Part shown: one piece after another, positions 1 to 12,480 of the stretch
Layout: the number at the start of each line of letters is the position of its first letter
Position numbering within the stretch: the stretch's first letter is position 1
Origin: Lycium barbarum
Taxonomy: Eukaryota > Streptophyta > Magnoliopsida > Solanales > Solanaceae
Reading direction: 5' to 3'
NCBI RefSeq assembly: GCF_019175385.1
Contig: NC_083341.1
Span: 88,190,321-88,254,320, forward strand
Length of the DNA: 64,000 bases
Notes under the pieces: model-generated
Seen by the model: only the letters and a program-made list of their open reading frames with translations
The model's database searches: none
What the model was told of the DNA's origin: nothing
Translations under genes and position numbers: made by a program

Positions 1-968
1 GCAACTGGAGAGTGGACCTTTTCAAAGACGAACAGCAGATTTTCTGTGGATGATGATATTTGGAGCTTTGACATTGTTGGTATGTAGATGCTGAAGAACA
101 TTTAGAGAGTAAATTACCCAAGAGGCCAAGACATGAGCCTGTTTTAGCTGTGACCTCATACTTTTTCCCCTTGCTATCCTATTTACAGTTCTACTGGTTA
201 TTTTACAGTGAATATGGTGTTTGATTCCTTTGATACGCATAAAACCAATCTTTCATTTTTTCAATTTGTTGTTTCGCTGTAGGCTTTATCTGCAATCCCA
301 TTCTTCTGGTCCCCGTTCTTGGGTATCTCACTGGTTTTCATGCTTCTGTATGTCTGGAGTAGAGAATTCCCAACTGCTAATATCAACATTTATGGTCTTG
401 TGACCTTAAAGGTATGCTTCTGTGCTTTCATTTAGATATTTCAAGCCTCTCTGGTTCGTATGTTCTTTATCTTAATTGTCCATTGGTGAAAAGCTTCTTC
501 CTATGCGACTTGCAGGCATTTTACTTGCCTTGGGCCATGCTGGGTTTAGATGTTATTTTTGGTTCACCAATTTTGCCAGATCTCTTGGGGATCATTGCTG
601 GACATCTCTATTACTTCTTAACCGTGTTGCATCCACTTGCCACTGGGAAGAACTTGCTGAAGACACCAATGTGGGTGTATCCTTTTGATTGCAGTTTGAC
701 CAATGGTCATCTAGATGTTCTTTTAACTTGCTATTTGAAATCACCATATTAGTATCTTTTCACAGAGCAGCACCAGAGAGGTCATTGCAGTTGAATGCTT
801 CATAGACCTAAATTTTATTTTGTTGTCTCCGTGTGACCTATAGGTCACGGGTTCGAGTCGTGGAAGGAGCCACTAATGCTTGCATTAGGGTAGGTTGTCT
901 ACATCACACCCTTGAGGTGCAGCCCTTCCCCGAACTTTGCTAACGCGGGATGCTTTGTGCATCGGGCT

Positions 969-999
<31 letters not shown>

Positions 1000-1368
1000 T
1001 GTCCTTGGCTAATCTGGATTTTATTTCTGATTTCCACCTTAGAAAATCTTAACAAGAGGAGGTTAAGAAAATGCTCATTTTTTCTGCACTTAAGAAATGA
1101 ATATATTTTTTTCTGCAAATTTCTTTAACTGGTGATGCATAGACATAAACTGGTTATGCGTTGGAGGATTGGTGCACCAGCTGCTACTCCTGCACAACCT
1201 GATAATTCTGGTGCAACTTTCAGAGGGAGATCTTATAGGGTTGGTGGAGCAACAGCTTATCCTGCACAACCTGATAGGGGTTCTGGTGTAGCAACAACGA
1301 ACCCTGTGCAACCTGATAACGGTTCTGGTGTAGCATTCAGAGGGAGATCATATCGTCTTGGTGGGTGA
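1..1368 (+). CDS. Derlin-like ER-associated degradation protein, 3' part (four exons in window)
   Basis: The gene enters from the left edge. Exons read 1-79, 283-411, 516-676 and 1143-1368, with GT/AG introns (donors at 80, 412, 677; acceptors ending 282, 515, 1142) and one open frame across all junctions. The protein contains TADFLWMMIFGALTLL, FFWSPFLGISLVFMLLYVWS, FYLPWAMLGLDVIFG, GHLYYFLTVLHPLATGK and LKTPMWVHKLV, the conserved membrane core of plant Derlin-1. Derlins are rhomboid-like ER membrane proteins that act in retrotranslocation of misfolded proteins and bind CDC48/p97 through a C-terminal SHP-type box. Here the tail has two FRGRSYR-(V/L)-GG boxes separated by three (A/V)QPD units, ending at TGA 1366-1368. 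The start codon and first exons lie outside the window. Identification is confident; the paralogue is not determined. Confidence 0.93.
829..998 (+). mobile_element. 5'-truncated tRNA-derived SINE in Derlin intron 3
   Basis: The sequence has a pol III box B-like motif (GGTTCGAGTC, about 850-859). It is followed by the conserved body and 3' module that I associate with Solanaceae SINEs (motifs CACTAATGCTTGCATTAGGG, ACATCACACCCTTGAGGTGC and GCGGGATGCTTTGTGCA). No box A is visible, so the 5' end is truncated or diverged. The usual GGGCTGCCC-type end has become a long C run. It sits in sense orientation in intron 3. The family is recalled, not searched. Confidence 0.7.
969..996 (+). repeat. Homopolymer (C)28
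   Basis: An uninterrupted run of 28 C at the 3' end of the SINE, inside the Derlin intron. The true length may be uncertain because long G/C homopolymers are prone to sequencing error. Confidence 0.9.
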
Positions 1369-1973
1369 ATTACTACATTTTCCACTCCCAACCAGTATCC
1401 TAAGTCGACAGTGAATTGTTAACGCAAGGCAAGGGAGTCTTTTGTTTTTGTTTTTAACTATAAAATGTTGACAGGTGTAATTCTGCCGATGGCAGGTTGA
1501 AACGTAGATGAATGCATAACCATCAGTAATCAACCCCCTCCCTGAAGAAAAACTAATTGTGTAGATTCGTTTCTTTCTAAATTTTCCTGGTAGAAGATTT
1601 TACGGGATAATTGAAAACAGATTATGTCAATCCGTTGGAAAAGCAAGGATGATGGGTGAAATTTTTTCTTTTAGATATTTGCTAATTTTCCATGGTAAGA
1701 CTGACCGTAGATGCTTTGGTAGTTAAGCATCTGTTGGAGTCATATATTCCTTGCTTCTACCACCCGATATGGCTATATATATCGGAAAATAAAAAACAAA
1801 AAATAAAAAATTTAATTTGGAACCAGAAGTGAAACATTAAAGGGTCATTTGGTTTAGAGACTAATTATGACTATCAGTGTAGAATTAATAATGCAAGGAT
1901 TATAATTTACAGATTAATAATGAATGGATGGATAGTGGATGAAGAGATTGTAATATAAGAATCAATAATGAAA
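1369..1973. other. Derlin 3' flank / 3' UTR region, no gene
   Basis: Sequence after the Derlin stop. An A-rich block lies at about 1786-1812. I cannot place the polyadenylation site. No coding or RNA gene is seen. Confidence 0.6.
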
Positions 1974-2711
1974 CGAAAAGGGTCAAATATACCCCTTGTT
2001 ATACTTTGGGTATAACGAGTTCAAATATACCCCTTCTCCGTTAAGTTGTGCAAAGTGGACATATATTCACATATGACATTGGCATTTTGGTGAGGCGGAC
2101 GCCACGTGGCATGCCACCTCACACCCCCAACCCATTTTAATTCCTCCCCTCACATCATCACTATGCCCAAAGGGGGCGCCCGTAGCGGAGCAGCCGGTGG
2201 CAGAGTGAATTTCGACGGCCAGGGTAGGTTCGGAAGTAGTCATATCGACGATGACAGCGCCTTGACGGAAGCATGCCACACAAGGACCTAACTAAAGGAC
2301 AACCGCACGTAGCTTCTTCAACAACGGCCTTTAAATAAACACATGGTTTCAATCTTTAATAAGAAACTCTAGGCTAAGGCGGATTTGTACCTAATTAATC
2401 TTAGTGATGAATCAGAAAAATTGCAAGTTGACAGTCCAACGTAGATCTATTTATTCAAGACAATGAGTATTGGACGGGTTAATGGAGGCAGCGGCGGTAG
2501 TTGGGGCTGTGAGGTGGCATGTCACGTGGCCTCCACATCATCAAAATGCTAATGTCATGTGTGAATACATGTCCACTTTGGACAACTTAACGGAGGAGGG
2601 ATGTATTTAGCCCCAAAGTATAACGGTAGGGGCATATTTTGATCCAAAGTATAACGAGAGGTATATTTAGCCCTTTTCTAATAGTACAGAGTTAAATTTG
2701 ACCCTTTTTCG
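1974..2711. mobile_element. Mutator-type MITE with long terminal inverted repeats
   Basis: The element starts CGAAAAGGGTCAAAT and ends with its imperfect complement (TTGACCCTTTTTCG). Inverted arms of roughly 100 bp include paired blocks around CCGTTAAGTTG and its complement. It is flanked by a perfect 9-bp duplication, ATAATGAAA (1965-1973 and 2712-2720), the length expected for Mutator-like transposition. There is no transposase. The short ORFs inside are products of the inverted repeat. Confidence 0.85.
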
Positions 2712-2720
2712 ATAATGAAA

Positions 2721-4580
2721 TGATTGTAGAATGCATGAATTATTTCATGTCGGGTGTTTAGTTATGATATATTACATATTAGTATAATAGTTTGAAATAA
2801 TTATTTACTTTTTAAACAAAATAAAAAATTATTTCTATTTCATGGCAGTTTTAAATGTATTACTAATATCCGTATTACTTTTTCACAATTTATCTCGTAG
2901 AAAGTAACACATAAATTCTCGCATAACTTTGCGTATATTATTTATAAGGCGGAAAAAAGGTGCAACAAAGTGTTTTTAATTAATGTTAATGATATTTATG
3001 TGTGTGATTAAACCTCCTAAATCCAACCAAACATTTTATAAGTATGGTTGATTTTTATGCAAGTATTAGCTCTTCCAATACCAAGGGGTTGTTTGGTTTG
3101 GGTTTTGGAAAATTTAATCCCCACATACAAATTAGCATTAAATTAAAGGTAAATTATAATTAAAAAGTTTGGTTTGTTTTGGAGAATATTATATCTCCGC
3201 ATAGAAATCAGAATTCGCTGATATTTGGTTGCTTGTTTTTGTTTGGATTTGAAAATATCTTATAAGTAATATATGCATAAGTTACGTGGAAACTTATGTA
3301 TTATTTAATGCGAATAGTAGTAATATATGGATTAAAAATATTTAAATGACAAAATTAACCCACATAATCATAAGTACATTTTTATTTTGTTTAAGATGTA
3401 GTCAAATATTTTTGAATTATATATTGTATACTAATTTATAATATGTCAAACTAACAATTAAATAGGAAATAATCTCCGCATTACAATTCCTGTATTACTA
3501 ATTTTTGCATTATTAATTTTTGCATTACTAATCTATGTGTAGCTTGCTACCCCCAAACCCCTAAAATCACTGGAGATTTGTAACCAAACTCGCTTAGTGA
3601 TGCACTTTCTTTGTAGTCCGTCCCAAAAAAAAAAATTAGAAATAATATAACTTAATTTTTTTTTCTTTTATATTTAATGAAATGATTTATAACTACACAA
3701 ATATTTATGAATTGTTTTAGATCATGAATTTTAAAAGTGTTCCTTTCTTTCTCAAACTACGTATCAAATGAAATTATATCACATATATTGAGATCAAAAA
3801 AGTACTAAATTGTCAAAATAAAAGGCAGATGTTACTTATCTAAACTTTTTGGTACCATTGGTGATTGGGGGCAAATCGATGTCACAAAATTGGGAAAATG
3901 ACATTTCAGCAACCAAGTCATCTGTTTCCACGTGAAATTGTTCACATGTAGGCCAGTACTTGGTTTTATCTTATCTTATTATTATTTTTTTCTATTTTTC
4001 CATCCAATGTGATACAAAATGTTTAAGCTCTACTCCTCAATGTTGTTGTTGAAGGCTCAAACACAATAAATGATCTTCATAAGAAGTGAGGGCAGGACTG
4101 ACCTGTGCCACAATGTGGCTTTTTGTTGAGCATGAATTCCAACCATTTTGGCCTATGATGGAAAATTACATATGCCTACTATTTTTTCTTTTTAAAAAAA
4201 GAAGAGAATTCCAACCATTTTGTCATTGTTTAGTCTTTATTTGCCTTTCAAGATGTGGACAATAAAAAATTCCCACAACATCCCCCCCAAGGAAGATCTA
4301 CTTCCAAATCCATTTAACTTTTTATGCGTTATTTTGAATTGTGTAGTAGAGTAGTATTATATAAGGCTTGAATAAAATATTTATAAACTACTCCCTTCAT
4401 AAGTGAGTTTAATAAAAGAAAAATCACATTAAAAGTACTCTTATACAAATTCAATACTTAAACGAATTTGATTTTCTCCAATTATTTATAGAATAATATT
4501 CTTATAAGCATATAATATTATCAAATATTTTTGACATTCCAAATACATAACGTATACATATTACTCCTTCGGATCACATT
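2721..4580. other. AT-rich intergenic DNA with MITE remnants
   Basis: No gene is visible. Possible decayed MITE ends occur near 3083-3100 (GGGGTTGTTTGGTTTGGG) and 3549-3565 (CCCCCAAACCCCT). A Stowaway-like string (AGTCCGTCCCAAAAAAA) lies near 3615. None could be delimited. Confidence 0.5.
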
Positions 4581-4585
4581 GTATT

Positions 4586-5324
4586 TGTATACGGTAAAAA
4601 CCAGATATATGCAAGACCGGTGAGACCGGTGAGACCGGGGACTAGAGATAAGAAGAGACAGGCATGGTCACCGAGTCTTCCCTTAGAACTGATGGAATTG
4701 CACCGGCTGCGGCTGACCTGAGAAAAGTGAAGCAAATTTGTTTGGTCCAGTATCTCCGGATCAAACTCCGCATCACAGCCAGTTCGGTTTCTCCATGACC
4801 AAGTTGATCGTGGCCATTGGTCCGGTTTCTCCATGACCAGGTTGATCGTGGTCGTTGGTCCGGTTTCAGCATGACCGAGTTGATCGTGGCCGTTAGTCCG
4901 GTTAATCACATTGTACCGACAACCGTACGACCCAACCTTATCCTTTTAGGGTTTACTTTATTCTAAAAAGGCTTTATGTTGTATGCAAGGCCCATAAGGC
5001 AAAACTATAAATAGGAGGCATGTCCCTACTTTTAAGGGTTAGATTTTTGGGATCTAAAGCATTGTAATAGCAAATCAAAATATCATTTTTCTCTTTAGCC
5101 CGAATCAGGTGGAATAATATTGTCTTTAGCTTACTCTTCTAACATCATTTACTTGATCATCCATAGCAACGTATTTATTCAAGTTATTAACGCATATATT
5201 CGTATATACAAACCATTGCACACGAATCCATATATATATTCCAAACCAAAATAGATTAAAGTTTGCCCACATATCCTATACCTCACTTACAAATTCAATT
5301 GATTACCTAAATTCGGGGTAAATA
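4586..5324 (+). repeat. Left LTR of the Tat-type element
   Basis: 739 bp, starting TGTATACGG. It carries GAGACCGGT microrepeats and three tandem units of about 42 bp (about 4780-4905) around TCCGGTTTCTCCATGACC. Relative to the right LTR it lacks a block of roughly 42 bp after GGTTAATCA. Confidence 0.92.
5006..5013 (+). promoter_or_regulatory. Putative TATA box in left LTR
   Basis: TATAAATA in the second half of the LTR, conserved at the same place in the right LTR (25344-25351). It is the likely pol II core promoter of the element. Inferred from motif and conservation only. Confidence 0.6.
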
Positions 5325-5327
5325 GTT

Positions 5328-5345
5328 TGGCGCCCACCATGGGGC
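5328..5345 (+). promoter_or_regulatory. Primer-binding site of the Tat-type element
   Basis: TGGCGCCCACCATGGGGC begins three bases after the left LTR, in the position of a tRNA primer-binding site. The donor tRNA was not identified. Confidence 0.75.
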
Positions 5346-5434
5346 TAGGATAATAGTGGTTTTTGATCTTGGCTTCTATCTCTTACCCGTTAAGATTGAA
5401 AAAATCTTTGTTCGTCTCTGTGAAAACGGACAAA

Positions 5435-5921
5435 ATGGCAAACAGTGGACAATCTGATCACGTTAACAACAACGAGATTGTGGCCGAAAATAAGAACAGT
5501 GGGCTACGAGGCTCACCAGCAGATCCCATCGACCCAAACTCCGTTGATTCGAGGGAGGGCCTCAACCGGCAGAACATCGTGAACCAGGAAAATGCCGCCT
5601 AGCCGGCCACTGATCCCTTAAATACTCATAATTCAATTACTTTGTCCCGGGCACAAGGCCGGAAAGTGCCGGACACCCTGGATGATATTAACTTGTGTTT
5701 AATTTTTGAAACGTTGCAGGAACAGAGAGCAGCTATTGCCGAGCAAGGAGTCGCAATAGCCCAGTTGCAAAGCAAAAATGATGAAATGGCCCGGAGAGAA
5801 CGAAAGGTGTTGCCAAACCCAGAAGGGACGAAACACGGATGATCGAGAGTAATGGGTCCGGAGCTGGTTCATCCACCGAGGTTCTGAGAATGCTCGAAAC
5901 ATTGGCAAAGCGGGTAGACTC
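5435..5921 (+). pseudogene. gag, N-terminal part (split by insertion)
   Basis: An ATG at 5435 opens a frame beginning MANSGQSDHVNNN. It is broken by TAG 5600-5602, resumes in the same frame (RKVPDTLDDINL, then a coiled-coil-like LQEQRAAIAEQGVAIAQLQ) and shifts near 5800-5840. It continues in another frame to LAKRVDS at 5921, where a nested LTR element interrupts it. The frame continues at 15652. Gag would form the capsid. N-terminal Gag of Tat elements is poorly conserved, so assignment rests on position and on continuity across the insertion. Confidence 0.75.
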
Positions 5922-7587
5922 TGTTGACACCTAATTTTGGCTCGACGTGCTTAAAATTAACGTTTTGGGGGGGGGGGGGCTGATTCGTTAAAGAGCACGA
6001 AATACATTTTTTTACACATTTTTACATTTTTTTCAACAATTTATTGATGATTATCCTCATTTTAGGAATTTTCTCAATTTATTGTCATTTTTTCAAGAAT
6101 CATTATTTTGCACATGTACAGCGTAATATTATCATTTTTTGTGCAATTAATAATTGTTTCTTAATTTTATAGCAATACATTTTCATATCATAGACATTAA
6201 AGTTTATATTTTATACTTGCGTTATTATTTATACATGTATTAATTAACTATATGTTAGTACAGTCTGACAGTGCAGAGAAAATCGGAGTAATTAATTTTT
6301 TCAACGCAGAGTAAAATCCGATCAAGTCAAGGTTTTATCATTTTTTTAAAAAAAAAAGGGGATTAAGGTAAGCATTGAGGAGACAAAAGGGTGCAATCTT
6401 CTATTCTTTGGACAAAACAGGGGCCATTTTGCATTATAAGAAAAGGAGGGGGTATTCATCTTCTACATAATACACACACACTTAATTTTCAGATTTTTAA
6501 CTCTCTTCCAACAAAAGAAACCCTAAACATTTTCCCTCCTCTCATATTTTTTTCCCACAGCCGCCGCTGCCCACCACCACAAAACCAGCCCTTTTCCTCG
6601 CGAATCCCCTTCACTCCCGAACCTCCAGCAGCCTCCGGTGAACTCCAACCACCACAACACCACCAAAACAATCCCCACTTCATCTTCTTCGCTGCTCCGG
6701 CGAGGAGCTTCAAGCTCCGGTGAACCGGAGCAGCCAGCGAGCAACCACACCACCCTTCACCATTTTTTCTGCTCTTTTTCCTCCCTTTTCTCTTTATTAT
6801 AGTTTCTAGCTAGAGCCACTCCATTTTTCTCTTCAGTTTCAAAGGCTCACTTTTTCCTTGTTTCTTGTTTCAAGAGTTTCGTTTAGTTTCAAGATTTTCA
6901 CACAAAAACTAGCCCACTTGTGCTTCAGAATAATCTGGGGCTTTAGAGAAAATCTTGATGCTAAACTTACTATTTTTCATCTTTGAAATTCATGTCCGCA
7001 ATTCTGAGTGAACTCTTACTTTCTGATTTTATAATAATAAATTCCACATATAGGCGCAGGACCCATTTGGTGCAATCTTTCTCTGTTGTCTTCCTCTACT
7101 GGTTCTACTACATCTCACAAAATCAAATCAATTATGCTCCTTAATTAATTCTCATCTAAATAACTATTTCTATTATTACATACACATAGATATAAATATT
7201 CATATTACTCTTTATTTGCTCACCAAAATCACTATTCTGAGGTCCTGCTAATTTTGCAATTATTGTACCACTATTGTACCTAAGTTTTGGTCATAAAAAA
7301 ATATTTGGTCATGGCATCATCAAGTGGGACATCATCAGGGTCAGGTTCAGGGTCATATACAATTCGAAAGACAGTTTGGCCGATGAAGAAATTTCCGTCG
7401 ATTTCCAAGGCCTTCCATGTACAAAGACGGATTTTTATTTTAAGTTTATTTATTATTTTTTAATTCATCCGATAATTATTTATTTTCTTACTAACATTTT
7501 TTATTAAGTCTCATGCAGGTATCTGAAGTTATTTTTTGGAAGATGGCACTCAAAGAAGTTCAAATAGCTTCTTAAATTCTTTGTTTA

Positions 7588-7621
<34 letters not shown>

Positions 7622-8415
7622 TTACATTCTTAAATTATGCAAGCATAAAATATAGTGAAACTTTACTTTTTAGGGTGTAGGCTAGTGGTATTTATTTATG
7701 ATCTGCTTAGGTGATTTAAATTTTATGTGTTTTAGATAAATTAATATTAGACAGTTATTATTTTTGTAGTTAATATTCTGATAGTTATCATGTTTCGCTA
7801 GAGTTTTAATTCAATAGCTTAGCACACTTAAGTGAATAAATAGGGTGATTTGCCTCAATATTTAGGCTTTAGAATGTACTCTCATAATTAATTGATTAGG
7901 CGTACATACTTAACTAGTTAAATTAGTTAACTCACTTCGAGTGCAAAATAATTTCATATCCATTTTCTTTTTATACCTTTGTCACATACCCAAGTTTCTA
8001 AGTTGCACATAACCTTTTTAAAAAAAAGTAATTATTATATCACATATGTAAAAAATACATATTGCACGATTATTTATGTGAATAGTCATATTAGTTATTC
8101 TTTAGTCTAAATTCTACTAATTTTTGTAAGTAATAATCAAGCCTTTTTACACATCCCTCGAATAGTTAAATTGGTCCAGCCGGGAACCACATTTTTGGAT
8201 TCTGAAGGATGCCTAACACCTTTCCTTCGGAATAATTTGAACCCTTACCTAGAATCTCACTTATTTTCGTAGACCATGTTAAGCTGCATATATTAATAAT
8301 TTATAGGTACCCTAGTATACCTTAAATGCTAGGTGGCGACTCTGTACATAATTAATTATTTCAGAGCTCCATAAGTTGTGCTTTGTTTAGCCTCGGGTAA
8401 AAATGAGGTGCAACA
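5922..8415 (+). repeat. Left LTR of nested element
   Basis: 2494 bp with a G13 run, a (TA)n/T-tract at about 7588-7623 and a 110-codon open frame (6391-6723) that is also present in the other LTR. A TGGCGACTCTG string at about 8334 copies the start of the primer-binding site just downstream of the LTR. Confidence 0.92.
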
Positions 8416-8418
8416 ACA

Positions 8419-8436
8419 TGGCGACTCTGCTGGGGA
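8419..8436 (+). promoter_or_regulatory. Primer-binding site of nested element
   Basis: TGGCGACTCTGCTGGGGA lies three bases after the left LTR, the expected position of a tRNA primer-binding site. The tRNA was not identified. Confidence 0.75.
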
Positions 8437-11400
8437 CACTTAGGTTCTAACCATATGGACTCAATTTGTTATTCGAGGTTTGTTATCTTTATTTGAATTT
8501 TTCCTTTATTTTACTTGCCTGTATTTATTCGTCATGTATATACTTTCCCTTGTTCCCTTATTTGTTTACGTACATATCTGCGTTTAATTTCATACACTGT
8601 ATTATTGCCTTTTTTACTAGCAAGTTTTATTTACCATACTCATTTTTTACTTTATTGTAAATTATGCATATTGCTTTTACTGTTTCTCTTTAATTGCTAT
8701 CTTTTTGTGGTTTTATATTAATATTCATACGTGTTATCGGTTTATATAAATTGGCATTCCGTTCATATTTCCTCCACTTCTGGAAAACTCACACTATCAC
8801 ACGTACACGCGAGGTGTGTTTTGCGCACCCGTGATTTTTTTTTTCGTAAAATCCAAATTTTAGGAGAGTTGGCGTATGCGCGGGGTGCCCGAGTAACGGG
8901 GACCGCGTAGCCTTCTCACTCGAGTAGTCCGCTCGGGAGCCTTGTGTCATTGGAAAACCAACTCTTAGAATTCCTAGGTTACTGTACATTCCATTTTGCA
9001 GTTGTTTTTAGCTAGGTTGAATTTTATCCTTTATTTCGAACATTCTTTTCATTTTTCACATACTCTTTATTTGTTACATGTTTTGTTTTTAAATAAATAT
9101 TGTGTTATTTGCTTTGCACTGCCTTAGCACTTTATCTAATTATTTTTAGTTGACTCGTGTTGAACCCTGCATTTTGTTAAAAAAATAAAAAAAAATCAAT
9201 CATGCATTTTATACCCTATCAGCGAGAACTACGCACACCTGATTCTCTTCTTTGATGAGATACGTAGGCAGCCCTTTTGGGTTCGGTATTCATTATTAAA
9301 AAAAAATCACAAAAACAAATCCTTTATTTTGAAAAATCACAAAAATATTTTATTTCTTTCTATCCTATCTAAACGAACTACGCGCACCTGATTCTCATCA
9401 AAGATGAGATACGTAGGCAACCCTTTTTGGGTTCGGTACCCCCATTCAAAAAATACAATTTTTTTTTTTTTTAGATTCATATCTTTGACTTGGTTGGTAC
9501 CAACACAGTTAGAATGTGCATAGGAAAGAAACAAGTAACAATCAATATGATGGAGAGGACTGACTTCGTGGTAAACTATAGATTCTTTTGGTACCTCTCA
9601 TTCACACTTTAATTGACACTTGAAAAATTCTTTTGCATGCTTGTAAGACAAGAACAAAACAAACCTCATTGTTTCATGTGCATTGTGTGGTGAGCTTTAT
9701 ATAACGTTCAATTGCATTGCATTGTGATTTAGAATTTGGCCTGAATGTCTGTTGAGGCGAAATTATGAGTAACACTCAGCATAGAAAAGGATCGTAGGCC
9801 TTCTTTGACCCGTTTGAGCCTTTCTAGCCTACCAAATGACGTTATCCCTAGCATTCCCCCTTTGAGCCTAAAGCTTTTTCTTTGACAACCACATCATAAG
9901 CCTATACCGTTTCTGAGTGCTTACATGCACTATCTCTCTCTTGGCCCAACCTCCCTGAGCGCACTAAAAACGTGCAACCGCGGATAGAAATCTGAGCTGA
10001 AGCTTCAAAAAAAAAAAAAAAGGGATTCGACCGTCCCAGAAAAACAAAGGCTAAGAACGACCTCCAAAGCAAGAAAGAGCCCACAAAAAAAAAAAAAAAA
10101 CTTAGTCATTCTGAATCTTGGACATACAACCCGTTATTTCTTTTTATTTTTTTCACACTCAGGCATACAACCTGGAATTACTATCAAGACCTCGGGCATG
10201 CAACCCAGGTCAATTCCCTTAATCCCCACAGAGTTTCGGGCATGCAACCCTAAACTAAAAAAAAAAAAAAAAAAAAAAAACGGGCTTTAACTTGCAAAAG
10301 AGGTCGCACAAGTACAAAAGAAAGGGACAATAAAACAAAGTGTCTGAGCACAGACATAGTGCAACGCTTAGGGAACGATTAGTCACTCCTTACCCAAATA
10401 ATATCCTACCCTTTTCCCAAGCCTACATTACAACACCATAACAAGCCCTACGGGATTCTATGCTAAGGTTTCTCTCATTAGTGGATACTTACATGACGGC
10501 CAAGCTTATGGTATTACAATTGCAAGCATTGAACATCTTTTTGAGTTTGAGTGTACTTCTCTAGATGTCTCAAAGTTCAAAAATACTGAATATGTGTGAA
10601 AAGGGACTTTCTTTCTGGTGAGGGCACTTGAAACATGAGGATAGGTATAGTTTATAATCCTTGTTTGAAGCAAAATGAACCAATCTTGTCGATCTTTAGG
10701 TATGTCTGAGGTACCACTTGAAGCTGTAGAAATTACCAATAAGTCGATCTTGGTTTGTTGGACGATAAATAATGGTGAATTCTTATGCACAATACTAATT
10801 GTTCGTACCAATTGAAGTTGAGGCATGTTATATAAATCATTGTTATTAAAAAAAAAAATCATTTTGCTAGATTTTGCTCTCATGATTTTGCTATTTTTCT
10901 TGATTTTGTTTTTTATTGTTGCACAGTAAATATAGTTCAATGTTGTTGTGTTGTTACTAACTCTACGATGTATCGACATCTGGTCTTACCATGAAAGATC
11001 CTCGTATTTCTCCGCTGAAGCATGAAATTGGGAGAACATTTTTGAGTAAAAAAAAAAACCGCAAGTGCACATCGCATTTCGCGGGAAGTATGCGAATTTT
11101 TGTTTGTTTTCTAAACTGGGACAAAATTTTTGAGGGGGCCCTCAAAAATTCCACCAATGGCGCATTTCGAGAGAAAAGGCACGGGCTCGGCCAGCCCCAC
11201 AGTAGGACATTGCATTGGCTCGTTCAGCCCCACAATAGGACATCGAGGGCGTCATAGTCTAAAGGCATCATTCTTATCGCCTAAAGGCACCATTTCATGG
11301 CCCAAGGATCTTACCTTCTGCACTTCATTCGCGCCGAAGCAAAGGCGTTACCTTCCACACCTGCATTACATTATCACTTTCAAATGCCATGTAGAGGCAA

Positions 11401-11499
11401 CATCATTGTTCGCAAAAGTACCGCATTTTAGGCTTGTCCGCCTTTAATTGGACATTTTAGGCTAGTCCGCCTTTAATAGGACATTTTAGGCGCACCGCC

Positions 11500-12480
11500 T
11501 TTCATATGTCGCATGGGCTGTGCACCGCCCTTTGAATTTTCTGCATAAGGCTGCGCACCGCCTTTCATATGTTGCATGGGCTGCGCACCGCCCTTTTGTA
11601 ATTTTTGCATGGGCTGCGCACCGCCCCTTTGTAATTTTTCCATAAGGCTGAGCACCGCCCTTTGTAATTTCTGCATAAGGCTGAGCACCGCCTTTCATAC
11701 GATGCACGGGCTGCGCACCGCCCTTCGCATCGCTTTCATATGTTACATGGGTCATGCACCGCCCTTTGTAATTTCTGCATAAGGCTGTGCACCGCCTTTC
11801 ATATGATGCATGGGCTGCGGCACCGCCCTTTGCATCGCTTTCATATATTACATGGGCCATGCACCGCCCTTTGTAATTTCTGCATAAGGCTGAGCACCGC
11901 CTTTCATATGATGCACGGGTTGCGCACCGCCCTTCGCATCGCTTTCATATGTTACATGGACCATGCACCGCCCTTTGTAATTTCTGCATAAGGCTGAGCA
12001 CCGCCTTTCATACGATCCACGGGCTGCGCACCGCCCTTCGCATCGCTTTCATATGTTACATGGGCCATGCACCGCCTTTTGTAATTTCTGCATAAGGCTG
12101 AGCATCGCCTTTCATACGATGCACGGGCTGCGCACCGCCCTTCGCATCGCTTTCATATGTTACATGGGCCATGCACCGCCCTTTGTAATTTCTGCATAAG
12201 GCTGAGCACCGTCTTTCATACGATGCACGGGTTGCGCACCGCCCTTCGCATCGCTTCATATGTTACATGGGTCATGCACCGCCCTTTGTAATTTCTGCAT
12301 AAGGTTGAGCACCGCCTTTCATATGATGCACGGGCTGCGCACCGCCCTTCGCATCGCTTTCATATGTTACATGGGCCATGCACCGCCCTTTGTAATTTCT
12401 GCATAAGGCTGAGCACCGCCTTTCATATGTTGCACGGGCCGCGCACCGCCCTTTGAAAATTTCTGCATAAGACATCGCAC
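11500..12480 (+). repeat. Tandem array, ~104-bp unit, about 8 copies
   Basis: Units recur at about 11701, 11805, 11910, 12014, 12118, 12222, 12325 and 12429. Each contains several GCACCGCC(C) motifs separated by variable strings such as TTCGCATCGC and TTTGTAATTTCTGCATAAGG. Simpler, shorter forms lie at 11500-11700. The open frames found here on both strands are by-products of the repeat. Confidence 0.92.

Noticed and set aside
829..860. Possible tRNA gene from the box-B-like string
   Set aside because: No box A, acceptor stem or anticodon arm; the downstream body is a SINE.
3083..3566. Possible MITE with GGGGTT/AACCCC ends
   Set aside because: Inverted match limited to about 7 bp and no target duplication, so not listed as an element.
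10506..10979. 157-codon frame on minus strand in the nested LTR element
   Set aside because: Low-complexity, no recognisable domain, lies in non-coding LTR-element interior; probably chance.
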